Shown here piece after piece: positions 10,121 to 23,800 of a DNA stretch of 64,000 nucleotides; within the stretch, counting starts at the first letter, position 1, and every line of letters begins with the position of its first letter. The notes below the pieces were generated by a model, which had not been told where the DNA came from, searched no databases, and was given only the letters and a program-made list of their open reading frames with translations. This stretch comes from Lophius americanus (lineage: Eukaryota > Chordata > Actinopteri > Lophiiformes > Lophiidae). A program made the translations under genes and the position numbers. The DNA is taken from assembly GCA_037951165.1 (NCBI GenBank), contig JBBDHG010000110.1, positions 1,320,501 through 1,384,500 on the forward strand, given 5' to 3'.

Positions 10121-13100
10121 TGTCTTTATTTCCTGGGACAGGATGTCAAAGCCCAAAAGCAGTATTTAGAGAAAAGCATGACCGTGAAATTACCTGTTTA
10201 TGTTTACAGTAAGGAAATAGTGAGCTTACTGTGACTGACCTGTTGGGCTTTTAATGGAGCAACAAACGTCAGTTAGCAGGTGAATATGGCAGGACATGTC
10301 TTACTGGCAGAAAGGTTATTAAAATTCTAAACTATGTGTGCTTCTTATTTTACAGTAATTAAGTCTGAAGTGTAAATAATCAGATTTTTTTTTTTAATAT
10401 AGAAATGATTAACAATGGAATTATCTATACATATTTCTTTATTATAAGAATTTCAGAAAGTCTCCGAATCATTGAGCTCTATGTCATCTGACATTCCTAA
10501 AGAGGATGTGGGAGATTTTCGCGGTATTAGTGGCCATATCACGCGCCTTAATCTACTACATCACCTCTGATAACAGAACTGACCTGCAAAGCATAGAAGA
10601 ATAAACGCAAAGAAAAAAGTTTAATTACGAGATGAGAGTCGGTTGGGGTTGTTTGCAGATAAATATTATTTGAGCATGATGGTTAAATCCAAACAATAAA
10701 CAAAAGGCAATATAAAAGCTGTGTTGTGGGAGACCCATTCTTGTTATATGGCTCATCGACTTGCTGCAACTTACGATTTAGCATACTCGTTGTTGAAATA
10801 ACCTTAATGCACCTCAACGGAAATTTAGCTCAATTTTGATATTTAAATATATTTGGCTTTTTATTTTACTTGGGCCTGTTCCATAATAAATTTGAATTTC
10901 AAACAATAAAACTCAAGTATACAATAGGCCTATTATATAAGACATGGGGTGGGGTAAAGACTATCTTTGATAGATTTCTGTTAATAAATATAGAAATGTA
11001 AGGATTTGGAGTTCATCCAACCTGCTTTTCATGGACCATCGGTTGGATCAAATAGGTTATAAATGATTAGTAATAATTATTGAAAGATCTGCTACCTTTA
11101 AAATAATGATGTCTTATTATTATTTTTTTTTTTTACTATTCGGAGACGACAATGTGAGGCTCTCTCCTGTGTCCTTCCTCGTCTCTGTGTTTGTTGGCCT
11201 TCAGGCCTCATGATTTTACCATCCAGCGATAGCTGCTGAAGAATCGTTTTAAAACTTGACAGTGCAATCAACTGCTTCAAAAAAGTTTTTATGCTTAATT
11301 AGCTCGAAGAACAATCTGGAACAAGTAAGAGTAACAAGAAGGAAGTTTTAAAGCGACGCTCATTGCTGCATAAAGGCCATTTAACTTAGGCCTAATATAT
11401 TACGGACTGCAGGCTTCTTCTAATTATTTTCTAAATTGAGAGGCAATAACTCGTATCCGGGAATGTCATTTTTCCAGAGAACACAAAATTTAGCTTCTTA
11501 TTAATCACTGCACAAATTATAATGAATTGGCAAAAAAAGAACAAACAATGCAAATAACCATTGGAAAATTGGGAATACAACAAAATTAAGATTTTTATCC
11601 GAGTGTTTTTAAAAAAGAAAAAATCTGATCTGCAATAAACTATTTGTGACGGTTATTCAACTATGTATTAAAATTCGTATTTTGTGCTGAACTCACGAGA
11701 ACTGAAACTCTAATAATTAAATCATAGTTTAATGGTAGACTTTAATGTATAAAAAATGTAAATTAATATTAAAATATATTTTTTTGTATAGAGCATAACA
11801 TTTCGGTAATTCTAGAGTCCTTTCACATTTTGCTCTTTAATTTATTTTAGGATCGCTTTAATATTACTTTACATGGAAGGACCCTCAGATTAAGATGGGG
11901 AAACCGCAACATGAACAGCAAGATTTTTCATTATCGGTTCATTAATGGAAATTTGAGAGAGAGAAAACACATTCATCGTTTACATGGGATCACATTATCT
12001 GGGAGCTAAAAGAGTATGGACTTTTTTATACATCACCGGCTTTGAAGGTGTAAAACATATTGAAAAAGCGGAACACCAAACTGGACATAATGACTTCATT
12101 ATAGGCCGAATCACATGAATCAAACGGAGTCTTGTCAGCGAGCGCAAAGCTAACGCAATATCTTTACTCAGTGTATTACTTTAGAGCACATCCCTGGACT
12201 GACTCACAGTAAGGACAGTAATGATGAGCAGAGCCGGTAAAGAGTGGACAGTCACATGGTGAACTTCCTCGGTGAACGCCTGTGTGGACTATGTAAGCCT
12301 ACTCAGGAAGATTTCTATCTGACGGGGCAGAGGCGGCACTGATGCAGCACACCGAGCTGCACTGGTGTCTAAACCACCATCACAGGCCAACACACACACT
12401 TTTTTTTTATAAATTTGAGCCCGATCTAAAATTACTTAGAAAATATATTTTTGATGGATTTGTCACTGTCATTGAAAGGACCAATAATAAAGGACATTCG
12501 TGATATTCCAGAGTGTGAAATTATTTAGATTGTAATGCTTTTGAAAGTATTTACGTGCTTTACTCAGGCCAAGACATGTCAGTAATGTACAAATATTAAA
12601 ACTGACTCAGTGTTAGCAGGTGACACTTGCAGAAAAAAATGTATTACACAGATTTAACATAGCCAAAGAAACCACTGGCCGCAGAAATTATTGATGTGAC
12701 CAAGTTGATTATGAACACATGGGGCCTAACCCCATGTTTTCACCTAGACATCTGGCTTATTTTCTTAAATAATCCTGATATTTTTAGTTCCAATTTCATT
12801 CATGTCCTCGAAACAACAAAAGACGACCTAATATAGAAAGAATTCCCTTAGTGTGGTTGTAATTTAATTTTCCTTAAGCATTAATTGCCAATGCTTTCCA
12901 TTGCACCTGTAAATTCGAGTCAGCCTCCATCACTTATGTCACTATTAAGTTATACATCTAATTCAATATCCAAGATCAATTCAACCCCAATAAGATGAAT
13001 ATAAACCAGACAAGCCACCTAAATGACCATATATCTTCATCATTCTCTTTCACATTACCATAGGTCTGAATCTCTTTTTCTATGTATAACCTTTGTTTAA

Positions 13101-13183
13101 CCAGGGGAAATTCTCATGGATATTAATGTCTATATATACATATACTATATTCCTCATATTCCTCTTTTGAGATTAAAAAAGTT
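10121..13183. other. osr2-vps13b intergenic DNA, candidate enhancers
   Basis: No gene is seen. Two segments look less random than the AT-rich background. At 11370-11580 the sequence is dense in homeodomain-like TAAT words and has the POU octamer atgcaaat near 11547. At 11820-12180 there is moderately complex sequence with few simple repeats. A Fox/Sox-like word (aacaataaacaaaagg) lies near 10693. Developmental genes such as osr2 are often flanked by conserved enhancers, so these are candidates only; conservation cannot be assessed here. Confidence 0.3.
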
Positions 13184-13267
13184 TCTATCTATCTATCTAT
13201 CTATCTATCTGTCTATCTGTCTATCTGTCTATCTGTCTATCTGTCTATCTGTCTATCTGTCTATCTG

Positions 13268-13326
<59 letters not shown>

Positions 13327-13426
13327 GTCTATCTGTCTATCTGTCTATCTGTCTATCTGTCTATCTGTCTATATCTATCTATCTATCTATCTATATCTAT
13401 CTATCTATCTATCTATCTGTCTGTCT
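13184..13426 (+). repeat. Compound CTAT/CTGT tetranucleotide microsatellite
   Basis: About 243 bp are made almost wholly of four-base units. A pure CTAT block begins it, then units alternating CTGT and CTAT, then a long pure CTAT block, then a second alternating block, and finally CTAT units with short TATATC interruptions and two CTGT units. The long open frame across it (repeating Tyr-Leu-Ser-Ile) is an artefact of the 12-base period. The array is likely polymorphic in length. Confidence 0.97.
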
Positions 13427-13949
13427 CTTTTTTAAGACTCGGCATGGCAATCTGAAGATAACCTATGAATGAAATCTTTTTCTTCGACGGGGTTATAATA
13501 AATGGCTAACTGTTATCAAATATTTCATCACTTTAAAAAAGGAACACAGGCATTACTCATGGCCTAACCGTTACGGAGTTAATCCTGCTCTCTCACCAAA
13601 GGTGAGCGTCTGCAGCCATATAAGGATTGGGGGCGTGTGAAATAACTGACGTTTTGATGCATTGATCTGCTCCTCGTAAATTCTCATTTCAATATAAATG
13701 TGCGATAGTTGGTGCAACTACAAGTCCATTTCGTCGGGAAATATGTATAGTAATATACAATTAGGGATTTTGAAACATAGTTATGTCCTGCTATCTTCTG
13801 TCCTTTCAAACCAACAGATATCACAACCCATGGTGCCCTGATATGTGGTTTATAAACACAACATGAATGGGCATTTGCTTGATTTGATCCCAGATTTCGT
13901 CTCAATGGTCCCCTAAATTCAATCTCTGCATTATACATTTAATCTCATT
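13427..13949. other. Intergenic DNA before the vps13b promoter
   Basis: I see no gene, repeat family or strong motif. A CRE-like tgacgt occurs at about 13648. The 84-codon minus-strand frame at 13684-13938 has no recognisable domain and is probably chance. Confidence 0.4.
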
Positions 13950-14356
13950 ATAGTTTTACAGGATTTTCCGCGTGTGGGACTTGACACGATTTCCTTTGCG
14001 TGAGCATTAAACGGTGAAAGGCAAATTTCCTATTCCATGAAACGCAACGCACCAGACATACGGAAGCCTAGCTGGTGTTTACTGATGACGTTTGTACTGA
14101 AACCTTTGAGTGTTGTGGCTAACGTCAGATAACAGGATGAAAATATTAAATTAAAAGTCGAATTCAAGATATAGCGACGGGATATAAGCGGGATTCAAGT
14201 AAGAAAATGTTTTTTTATGTTTCCCCGTCTTCAGACGTATCAGCCAGCTGAAACGAAGTTAGGGCGACTTCTTCTTAGCATTTAGCTTAGCTTCTGTGCT
14301 CTGCTGCTGTGTAGAATGATAGGGGGCAGCTAGCCTCTCTGGCTAATTAGTCCGCA
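13950..14356 (+). promoter_or_regulatory. vps13b: Candidate vps13b promoter and untranslated first exon
   Basis: The first coding exon of vps13b is preceded by an acceptor at 15681-15682, so an upstream untranslated exon is expected. This CpG-containing stretch has an ETS-type word (cggaag near 14061), a CRE-like tgatgacgtttg near 14083 and a second aacgtca near 14120, a pattern typical of broadly expressed promoters without a TATA box. Two possible donors are tcaa|gtaaga (GT at 14199) and cgca|gtaagt (GT at 14357). The choice between them and the start site cannot be settled from sequence. Confidence 0.4.
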
Positions 14357-15682
14357 GTAAGTTAAATTTCTAACTACGCAGGATCACATTGCTTCGTTTT
14401 AAACACAGCGTTGTATGTATTGGATGCTATGTTACCTATTGGTGGGATTATACTTCGACAACATGCTTTAAATAGTAAATAAGATATTATCAAGCAAACC
14501 AGTTCACTACTGTGAAATATTTAGAACCAATGAAGTTGATAAAGAAAAAGATTACATTTCCACCTGTAAACTGAATTTTTCTAATAAAAGTAGTATCAGC
14601 TGCAGCTACCCCCTTTTAGTATGCATGCTTTAAGCACAACTACCTTAAGAAATGTCTAATTTTCTTTCTTGCAATGACTAGGTCATGATAGAAAGATACA
14701 TGGGTATATATATTTAATTGCTCAGAACTCTGCAAGAACAGTATTTTAGAAAGTATAAAATTCCGCTGACCAAAAAGTTGTAGAGCAACACATGGAAAAT
14801 GACTACTTATTAAAGTGGTACAATTGGATAAAACAAGAATTTAAAAAATAAGCGAGAATTGGAGAGTGTTTATTGTTCAGGTACCAAATGTCTCATTTTG
14901 CTTAGCATAAAGTAATCTAGGGCTGCCTTGGGTCATAAACTGAGATAAGGGTCTAATCAGCCTTGATGGATGAAGTAATCAGATCCTCTACTTTTGTAAA
15001 AGTACTAATACCAGAGTGTGAAAATACTACACTTTACAAATTATAATATTTGGATTAATATTGGTACTACAGTAACGCGAAGGATTATGTTACTGCATGT
15101 TAATACTACTTTATGATCAATTTTGTTCTAATCTATAAGATTATTATTGCCTATTAATAGCATCACTGTCCTGTGAGAACCATATGTCTGTAAAAACTAA
15201 ACTTTTCACACAATCAGCCAGATTTCAGATTTGTGACATTTCAGGAGAGTTCCAATCAAAGAGCATCTTTTAGAGTTGGTTTGAACCTGTTCACTGTTTA
15301 ATTATGATATTCATATGTATTGCCAAGATTCAGGTTAAGGGGCAAAATGAAGTAATTATACATATAACATATTATAGGTAAAATATGGGCCTTTATTATC
15401 ATTTTTAGTAGTATTACTAACAATAATAGGTAATTATTAGACAGATATTTTGTGATACTTCTTTGCAGGATAAGTATAAGTGTATGTTTATGAATATTTA
15501 TGTCCAAATTTGCTATGAAAAATGTTTATTCTTGGGGAGAAACATCAGAAAAAATCTTAAAAATAAAACAAAAAACTTAAACTATAATGGTAAAAGGAGA
15601 GATAATACATAAATAATGGAGAAAAAATAGGTGCATCATTTAATAACCTGAGTCTTTTGTTCGTTCTTTGATCTTTGTTCAG
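14357..15682 (+). other. vps13b: Candidate vps13b leader intron
   Basis: This is AT-rich non-coding DNA between the candidate first-exon donor and the clear acceptor (gttcttt...ttgttcag) ahead of the start codon. Nothing else is recognisable in it. Confidence 0.45.
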
Positions 15683-15694
15683 GACAGGGACAGG

Positions 15695-15841
15695 ATGTTG
15701 GAGTCCTATGTCACACCGCTCCTGATGAGCTATGTAAACAAATACATTAAGAATTTGAAGCCGTCTGACCTGCAGCTCTCTCTCTGGGGGGGAGATGTGG
15801 TGCTCAGCAAGTTGGACCTGAAACTGGATGTACTGGAACAG
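15695..15841 (+). CDS. vps13b: vps13b coding exon 1: start of the chorein N-terminal region
   Basis: This encodes residues 1-49, from MLESYVTPLLMSYVNKYIKN to the end at DVLEQ. It is the N-terminal chorein region found in VPS13 and ATG2 proteins, which is thought to accept lipid from the donor membrane. The ATG has A at -3 and only 12 bases of leader after the acceptor at 15681-15682. Open reading continues upstream without an ATG, so this start is the only sensible one. Donor is gaacag|gtacta, phase 0. The near identity to the mammalian N-terminus makes the assignment firm. Confidence 0.97.
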
Positions 15842-17668
15842 GTACTATATGTCGAATGTTTTCTCTGCTTTCTTTCTTTTTTTCAAAACAACACTAAAAA
15901 CAATAGCTTTTGGAAAGACAGACATTTGGTTTTACTGGCATATAAGGAGCTTCGTGGTTATTTTGTCTGGATGAATACATTGTAATCATAATAGATACAG
16001 TAATGATATGCTAGGGTTCAGTGCTCCCAGTAGGGGACTATTAACTTACATCCTCTTGCATCTATAATTCATATGAGCAACACAGTTAATTCTTCATATT
16101 GCTTGAGCAACCCAAGAGATCTATCTTAACATATATTCATCAACTCTATCCTGTAGCCTGTATAATGATAAAATATTCTTACTGTTTATTTTTTTTATTT
16201 TCGATAGCATAGGCCTAAAATCCTGTTTCCTTATAACTTATTATTTAACTTTTGTGCAATTTTGTCTTTTGGTCATTGATAAACACGTACTGCGAGTCAG
16301 TAATAGCTAGCATTTAAAATTAGCAAATTTAATCGCCCATTGTAGATTTAGTGACATCTAGCGGTGAAATTGCAGACTGTAACCAAGTGAGTATTCCATC
16401 CCTCAATCTCCCCTTCCAAGCATGTAGGACAACCATATTGGTACTGTGAAACCTGTGAAAAAAGAGAATTGTCTGCTGTAGACAGTGTTTATTTTGTCTA
16501 TTCTGGGCAACTGTAGAAATGTGTCCCTGCAATGTGGCAGACTCTACAGCAATGCTTCTCAAATAGGGGTGCGTGCAAACTGCAGGGGGTGTGTGACATT
16601 GTTTTAAAAGTAAAATAAAAATATCGGTCAGGCATGAGTCCCAAAATAATGTTACTATCATAAGTTAAATGAAATGTTGACGAAAAAAGGTTTGTCATGA
16701 ATTTATTGATGCTTTCCAAACATTGAGAATGTAGCATACTTTAGATATGATTATTATTTTCATATATAGTATAAACAAATTAAAACAAAGTTATAAATCC
16801 TATTCTCCCGATGTATTTTTACACTGACTTGACTAGATTCAGAAAAACAGCAATACTATGAGCCAGACTTAACATTTTTGAGGACTTTTATCCATTTGCT
16901 CAGATATTTTGCTCTGTAGTGTTATTTTGACAGTAATCCCTTTTTTTATAGATGTAATGTCTGGATTTTATTAGTTTACGACGAGTTAAAAGAATTTTCT
17001 TTTCTCTTGAGTGGGGTCCGTCTGCTTCTGAAGAGAAAAACAAAACACTACTGGACGAAACAGAGATAGTGATGAAAGTTTTTATTGGAAGCAGCTTGAA
17101 GTCAACTGACAGTTGGAATTGTGTTGGGATTTTGATGTATATTGCTATGTCAAATTTTAGCAATGTTCTCCCTTTGCCTTTGTTCCTTTGCATTTCATTT
17201 GCAGAATTTCCTTTTGCAGCTTTGCTTTTTCTTTTTTTCAAACAGATATTCATTACAGCCATCACAGATTTCCCCCTGAAAATATTAGGTTCTTTGTTTT
17301 TTGGTTTAGATGTAGACGTAGATGACATGTGAAGTCCGTTTAGGCAGTCTGGTTTAATGGGACTCAGAGTAGTTTAAGATGCAGGGGAGTGATTTGAAAC
17401 TGTCTTTTGCAAAGACACGATGAGTATGTTATCCCTAGCTGTTGTTGTTACCATCTTCAAATATTAGTTTCCAATAGCAGATGAAACAATGGATGTGTGA
17501 AGCGTCCAAATGTTCTTGAAGCCTTGGCAGTCGTATCACCACATACCCTTAAAATTTTTTGTCTGCAACACAGATGTAACATTATAGTAAGATTATTCCC
17601 ACTGCCACTATTCCCCCCGCCTCAAAGCTGTTTGTTGTTTTCATTTTTATGTATGTCTATATTTGCAG
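15842..17668 (+). other. vps13b: vps13b intron after coding exon 1
   Basis: This is a 1827-bp GT-AG intron with acceptor tttgcag. The sequence is AT-rich. A 142-codon minus-strand frame at 16900-17328 has a low-complexity Lys/Ser-rich product and no domain; I regard it as chance. No repeat family was recognised. Confidence 0.9.
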
Positions 17669-17812
17669 GAATTGAAGCTACCCTTTACATTTATGAGTGG
17701 TCATATCCATGAGCTGCGTATCCACGTACCCTGGACCAAGCTCGGCTCGGAGTCTGTGGTCATCACCATTAATACCATGGAGTGCATCCTCAAGCTGAAG
17801 GACGGAGCCCAG
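17669..17812 (+). CDS. vps13b: vps13b coding exon 2: chorein region
   Basis: This encodes residues 50-97, beginning ELKLPFTFMSGHIHELRIHV and ending LKLKDGAQ. It continues the chorein N-terminal domain: the PWTKLGSE segment and the alternating hydrophobic strand VVITINTMECILKL are typical of the amphipathic sheet that lines the lipid groove. Both ends are phase 0, with acceptor tttgcag and donor cccag|gttagt. The next intron is the largest in the window. Confidence 0.97.
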
Positions 17813-20800
17813 GTTAGTCACTTACTGGTATGAGAAACATGTTGATTCAAACACAGGGCTGAGCAGATTTGTTTGATATTTATGTGAAATTCACTTCGTG
17901 CCAAAATTAAGCTTTTTCTCTCTGTATATCCAAGAAGTTTCATAATGGCCTTTGTTTCAAATAACCAAACATGTTGGGCTTAACTCTGGCAAGCTTTATT
18001 GTGTGGTGGAGTAGCTGTGTGAAAGCCACGCTATAATCCTGACTTAGTGTAGAAACCACACTATGATAAACATGACATTTTTATTTTCAGCTTTTGCTCG
18101 ACCCCATAGTTTTCTTTAAAATACAGTTATATGATAATGTATTTCTTTCAGTTTTGTTACTAATAATTTTTTCACATTTAAAATGATGCATTCTTTTATA
18201 AAACAAATAAAAGTACCAAGCACAAGTTGGAAATACACATTATATCATTTAGATGACAAAGAAGATCTGGATATCATTGGTAGCAGCAGAATCATCTTGG
18301 ATATCATTGGAGACAGATAAATAACAGGAATCTGTATCTGCTAAAAAAAAGAAAGAAAAGATATTAACATTATCTTCTTTAACGCCAAGATTCTCTCAAA
18401 TCATCTACACCGATCCCCACCATTTTCGAATTTCATCTTCCTGTACTTGAACCCCTGGGCAAAGGTGTACTTTAGTCCGTAACGGCTTGTGTTTTTCTTG
18501 CCTGGCAACTCTGAAGTTTTCCGTATTTAATAAACAGGCATGATGACATCTGCCCACAGCATCAAAGTGTAAATTTGAGGCCTTGTTCTTTAAGTCGTGG
18601 GAGTTTGTCACGGACTGCTTTACAACCGCCCAGCATGCTAACAACACAGTTCAACCATATCATCCCCATACTGCTCATGTTTGGTAATCTTCAGTAGATT
18701 TTATAGACGGGGCTGAAACCTGTTAATTTGATGCTGCCAAGTAGCAATTGGTTATTTGTTTTCTTTTATCCATGTTTAGTTTGTCTGATGAGAAATATAT
18801 TTAAAATAAATAGAAAGCAAAAGAATATCCCAGATTCCAAAAAGGGCTGCCTCATTATAGGAAACCATGAATTTTTGAATGATGAAAACACCATTTTCTA
18901 TAGGTAATCTTCAAGTGGGATGGCATTTAAGAATTTGGGTATGAAAGCATGTTGCCATCACTTCCTCTATAATTAATTATTTTGCAATTATTTTCAATTG
19001 TATTAAGACATGCTTAAATTGGTTCCAGCAGAAAAGATATAGTGGCTATTGTCTTCCATATGTTTTTCTCCTTTAAAAATAGTTGTTTGTACTCTACCAA
19101 TATGATTTTCCTCCAGCTTCCTTACTAAACACCTTTGATCCTTCCGTTTTGGAATACCTTTATGAACCCCTGACCAGAAATGTTAAATGAACTCCAAACT
19201 GTGATGTTACTTTAACCAGCGTTAATAACTACAGTACTTGGCAATAACTTTTTTGAGCATGACAATGGTCTCTGATTCATTATTTCCTGGTCAGAGACAA
19301 AAAAATTAATTCTGTGCATTTAATAAAAATCAAATTCATTGGTAAATTTATAGTTTCCACATCTCTGTCAAATCCTATTGAGTTTTAGTTTTGGCTGAAT
19401 TGCAAAATGTATTGAAATTATTCAGACGCCATTATGATATGAACAATTGTGAATAATACAGAATTTTCCAGTTACATCTTTTTGAATAAAGCTTGAAATG
19501 CCTTTTCCTTATTAAATATTAGAAATTCTACTCTATGCCCTGTCATGCATTATTATACCTACCCCCAAGAGAAACATTTATTACTGTATTTGAATTACTT
19601 ACATGTATTTTCTTTTATGAGCTGTGGTATATAAAAAGTATTCTTAGATTCTTTTTGCCGAAGAACCTCGTCCCACATTTACCACCCATGAATTTTATAA
19701 AACTGAAAGTGTTGCCCGGTGCTGGCCCTTTTTATGGGAAGGTTGAACCTTCAAGGCCAGATGTCCCTGAAGAAACACTTTTCAAGGGAAGTCAATTACA
19801 CCTAATTATATAGACTTCGGCAAAAAGATTTGTAACACATGAGCCCGAGCTACCCAGAACTAATGGTAAATATCATACCATGGTGGTGGCTACTGCTTAA
19901 GGGATCAGGTTTCTAGTCTGATTATGTTTTAAACTTGTTTTGTACACACATGTACCAGTACCTGTAATGGTTTCATGCATGTGGTCTCAAAACAAGTATT
20001 TGTTACAGATGTTTTCAAAACGGTACCCAGTGAAGAAAAGATTTTTTGGGAATTGCAAATGACATTTGGACAAATTATTCAGGGGTATGCACACCCATGA
20101 GACATAATTTGGAGCTAAGCCAGATTTGCAGCAGAAGTCCTTCTAGCATGTGGAATTTAAATGAGTCGCTTCACTTCTCTGCGATGTGAGTGGGAGGCAG
20201 GAGGGAGCTTACCATGTCGCAGCCAGGAAATGGAGCCAGCACATTACATGCTGTAGGTTTGTTTAATCTATTAATTTATATTTAATTGTTTTTAAAGTTT
20301 TTCAAAAATCTTTATCACACTTTCAACCATGTTCGAAAATAAAAACACCATAATATCTAATTCTTACTTTGGTCAGCCATAAGGAGCTAAGATCCTATTT
20401 CTCTGCAGGTTAGATCTCCTGTTAAAATACACATCAAGGCCTGGTCCAGTTTAGTTCAGGTTCTCTCTGGGTAAAATATGCTGTTGGATCAATTAAATTC
20501 AAGCAATTTAGCTGGTGATTGATCAGGTTGACAAGTTGATCAGTGCATGGAAAACGTAACAAAGTTAAGCAGATTACTAGTGTTTCTTTTGTCCTAAAGA
20601 GACAGGAAGTTTGTGGTGAGCTTCATTTGTCCAAAGTGTGGAAATGATAAATGATACCATTAATATGTTTTGTTTTCATAATTACTGTTAAAGCCTGAGC
20701 CCTCTCCTGTAGAGGGTAACTGTCTTTTGAAGTTCATTAGGGCTGTGTAATTTGACCAGAATTATTTGACCCTTTTTAGTGTGAGTGTTTTCCCTTGAGA

Positions 20801-23800
20801 GGAACTGGGTAATATTAGGGATATTCAGATTGCTCAAAAGGGACCCATCTGCAAAGCACCAAGAGTAGCTCACAATTATAGTTTCCACCAAATGTGGAAA
20901 TTTGGGCGTTTAGCAGCAGTTGGAGATTACAGCTCCTGCTGACAGTGTAATTGCTTAAAATAAGCCGTAATGAGGACTTGTAGTCAGGAAGTATGGTAAT
21001 AGAATAAAATGTTGTCAACTTGTTTTTGACATTAATTTTACACCCAGAGGCCACTGACGAACAAACTGCATTATTTTTTAGAAGTGTGTTCTCATGTCCT
21101 AAAGTCACATGATCCTGTGTGGCTACCTTGATAGTATAATTTGAAGATTAAACACTGGATATTACTTATCATACTTATTCTACATGTAAATAATTTTCCT
21201 TTAAAAATGTAACAATACAGGTAATGTCTGAAAATGAAAATGATTGCAGTTCATGGATGAGTTGAATTATTACCATTGACATGTCCATGTTAAATTAGAA
21301 TAAGCCCTGGTATATGCCTCAGAGCTCAATGTATGTAACAGGAAATTGGTCATGGGGCTGAAAATTTTTTTATGCCCCTACCAAAGTGGGCATATACAGT
21401 TACCCTTGTCCATCCATACCGCCCATGCTTATGTAACAGATTCGATAAGGAGATGGTTTATTCACATCCTCTCAAAATGCTCTGATACAACAGAGTAGAG
21501 GAATGAAATTGAGATTTTCCTAAAAGTGGGAGCATCAGTGTCCGAGTTCTGGGCATTTAACTAGCAGTAGTTTACTGAAACTTTATTTGTCATTTAACAA
21601 AGACACAGTCAGTTTAATCCCTCCTTAATTGGTTTATATGGATAATTTGTTTGTTATGAATTCAAAAGCAATCCCAAAGAAACCCCTGAGTTATTAATTG
21701 AACTTGATGAAATGTTATTTACCCCATTGAAAACTAACAAAAAGAGTAAACCTATTTATAAAAAATATTTCAGCTTCATAAACTAACAAACTGCCAGGAC
21801 AGATTTTATTTGGTGTGTTTATGATTTTTAAATTACTGATCTTATCATTGGATTGGAGCTGGTCTCTAATTTGATGCTGAGTATTTATTCCAGTGCGTTG
21901 TTGCATCGCTTGTCCTCATCTTAAATTAAACATGCGGTCGAAGAATTTCTTCTTAGGTTTTTTTCGAAATTTTCTTCTTATATTTGATGATAATTTTAGC
22001 ATTAATAGAAATTGTTAAGAGTAACCATAGGCATTAATGAAAGGTCTCACATCCAACAATGATGTAATTGTTGCAGAGTCCTAGGCGGGTTTTGACACTG
22101 TAAGTAGCTTCAGATGAAGATGAAGTGTGATGAACAAATTTAGACTGGAATATGCTGAACAGCAACAATACGGGATCATAACAATGTCATGTGAGTTTTT
22201 TGATTTATTTAATTTTAAATTTTTAAAAAATAACACAGAGATAAGGGCTTTGGTTTAGGGAGGAGAACCTCTCTGTTTTTTGCTCTGTTTGCAGTTTTTT
22301 GGGAGCTTTATGGCTGCTGAATGCAGTCGCGACTGATGTGGAGTTTCTGATTGATGCTTTGCCTTAAGATGCCTCTGAGACTTGTTGGTTTGGCACATGG
22401 TTCAACTTGGCCCTTTCTTCTTTTAGATTCCTTCCAAAATATTTTAATGGCTTTACGCCACCAAATCTCTGTGCTCCTAAATATTGTGTGATGTATGTGA
22501 ATACGGGAACCCTTTTTGTAGACTTGTCAATAACCCCAAATTGTTTAAGTCTACAACTTACATGATAAACGATGGCTGTTTTTACTCATTAAACAGAAAT
22601 ATTTAGATGCGGGACATGACATTTAAATTTGGTACAATCATTTACACACACAGGCTTTAAAAACATGGCTACTGAATGCACAGTTGATTCCTAATTATGG
22701 CGTTATAATTAAGATGCTACTGCTTTAACATATGGTTTTACCCCAAGGACTAAAATCCACAATCCATTAAATAGCAAATAAGAGATGTATGGGCTGTGAT
22801 TAGTTATTGTATGTATTGTTATGTAGCAATTTAGTTATGTATAAGTCTCTGCGTTGAATTGAGATCCATAATTCTCATTGAAAGACTGTGAAACTGTTCT
22901 AAATTGTCAATTAAAATAAATGAACATTATATTCTTAAAAAATTTCATTGTGATATCTAATCTATTATATAGTGTACGCTGACGGAATCAGACGCAGCGT
23001 CACAAGTTCGAAAAAAAAAGAAAAAGTTTGTTAAAACAAAGCTAAACACGTAAAAGAAAAACAGCCTGTGGAAGTTTGCAATCAGATAGCACAAACTGGA
23101 TAATCTCTGTCCCAATGCCATCCGGAAATCTTGCCTTTGATTCTCCGGCTCGCAGGGAGCAAATGGCTTACAGAGATTGCACTATAAATCCGTCTGATCA
23201 TCGGCTCAGCAGGGCCTTGTCTTCAGGACTGAGGAGACAGAGGGCAAAGTCATGGAGCTTTGGAGAATCTGTTTTCCGTGAATCCAACCCCCTGCAGCCG
23301 TAACAAAACCCATCTCTGACTGTTAATAATAAAAAGATTGAGTAATGTTGGCACACTGTGCTTTCCTCAGGCAGGTTGGATTCCAGAGCAAGCGATCTGA
23401 TGAGGGACAAAAGACAACAGCATAAAGGCAAACAAAGATTGAACTTCGGAGTGTATGTGCTTGGGAGTGATAATGGGAGAATATGTGGGTGCACATGGGT
23501 AATATGTGGGTAGGTCAAATTAGGCCATTGTTTTTGTAAAAAACTTGCAGCATATCCGTGGCAATGAAGATGAAACCTTTATATTGTTTATAGTTTGTCA
23601 GGCCTTCGTGTAAACTTACCCTGAAAGCCCACATCCATTGTTTGTTTTACGACCCGTTTTACAAATGTGCCCTTTATTAATTCCTCTTGCAGGGTGGATA
23701 TGAATCTTATAAACTCTCCACCCTAATATCAACATAAGGCCAGATTAAGTGTACCTGGTATAAGACTAAGTTTTCAATTCCTTACTCTCAGTTCTTTGCC

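Noticed and set aside
13184..13426. CRISPR-like array
   Set aside because: The units are four bases with no spacers, in a vertebrate genome.
13116..13472. 118-codon frame of repeated Tyr-Leu-Ser-Ile
   Set aside because: It is a translation of the CTAT/CTGT microsatellite; a four-base repeat without stops stays open in every frame.
16900..17328. 142-codon minus-strand frame
   Set aside because: It is Lys/Ser-rich without a domain, lies within a vps13b intron, and has no splice or expression support.
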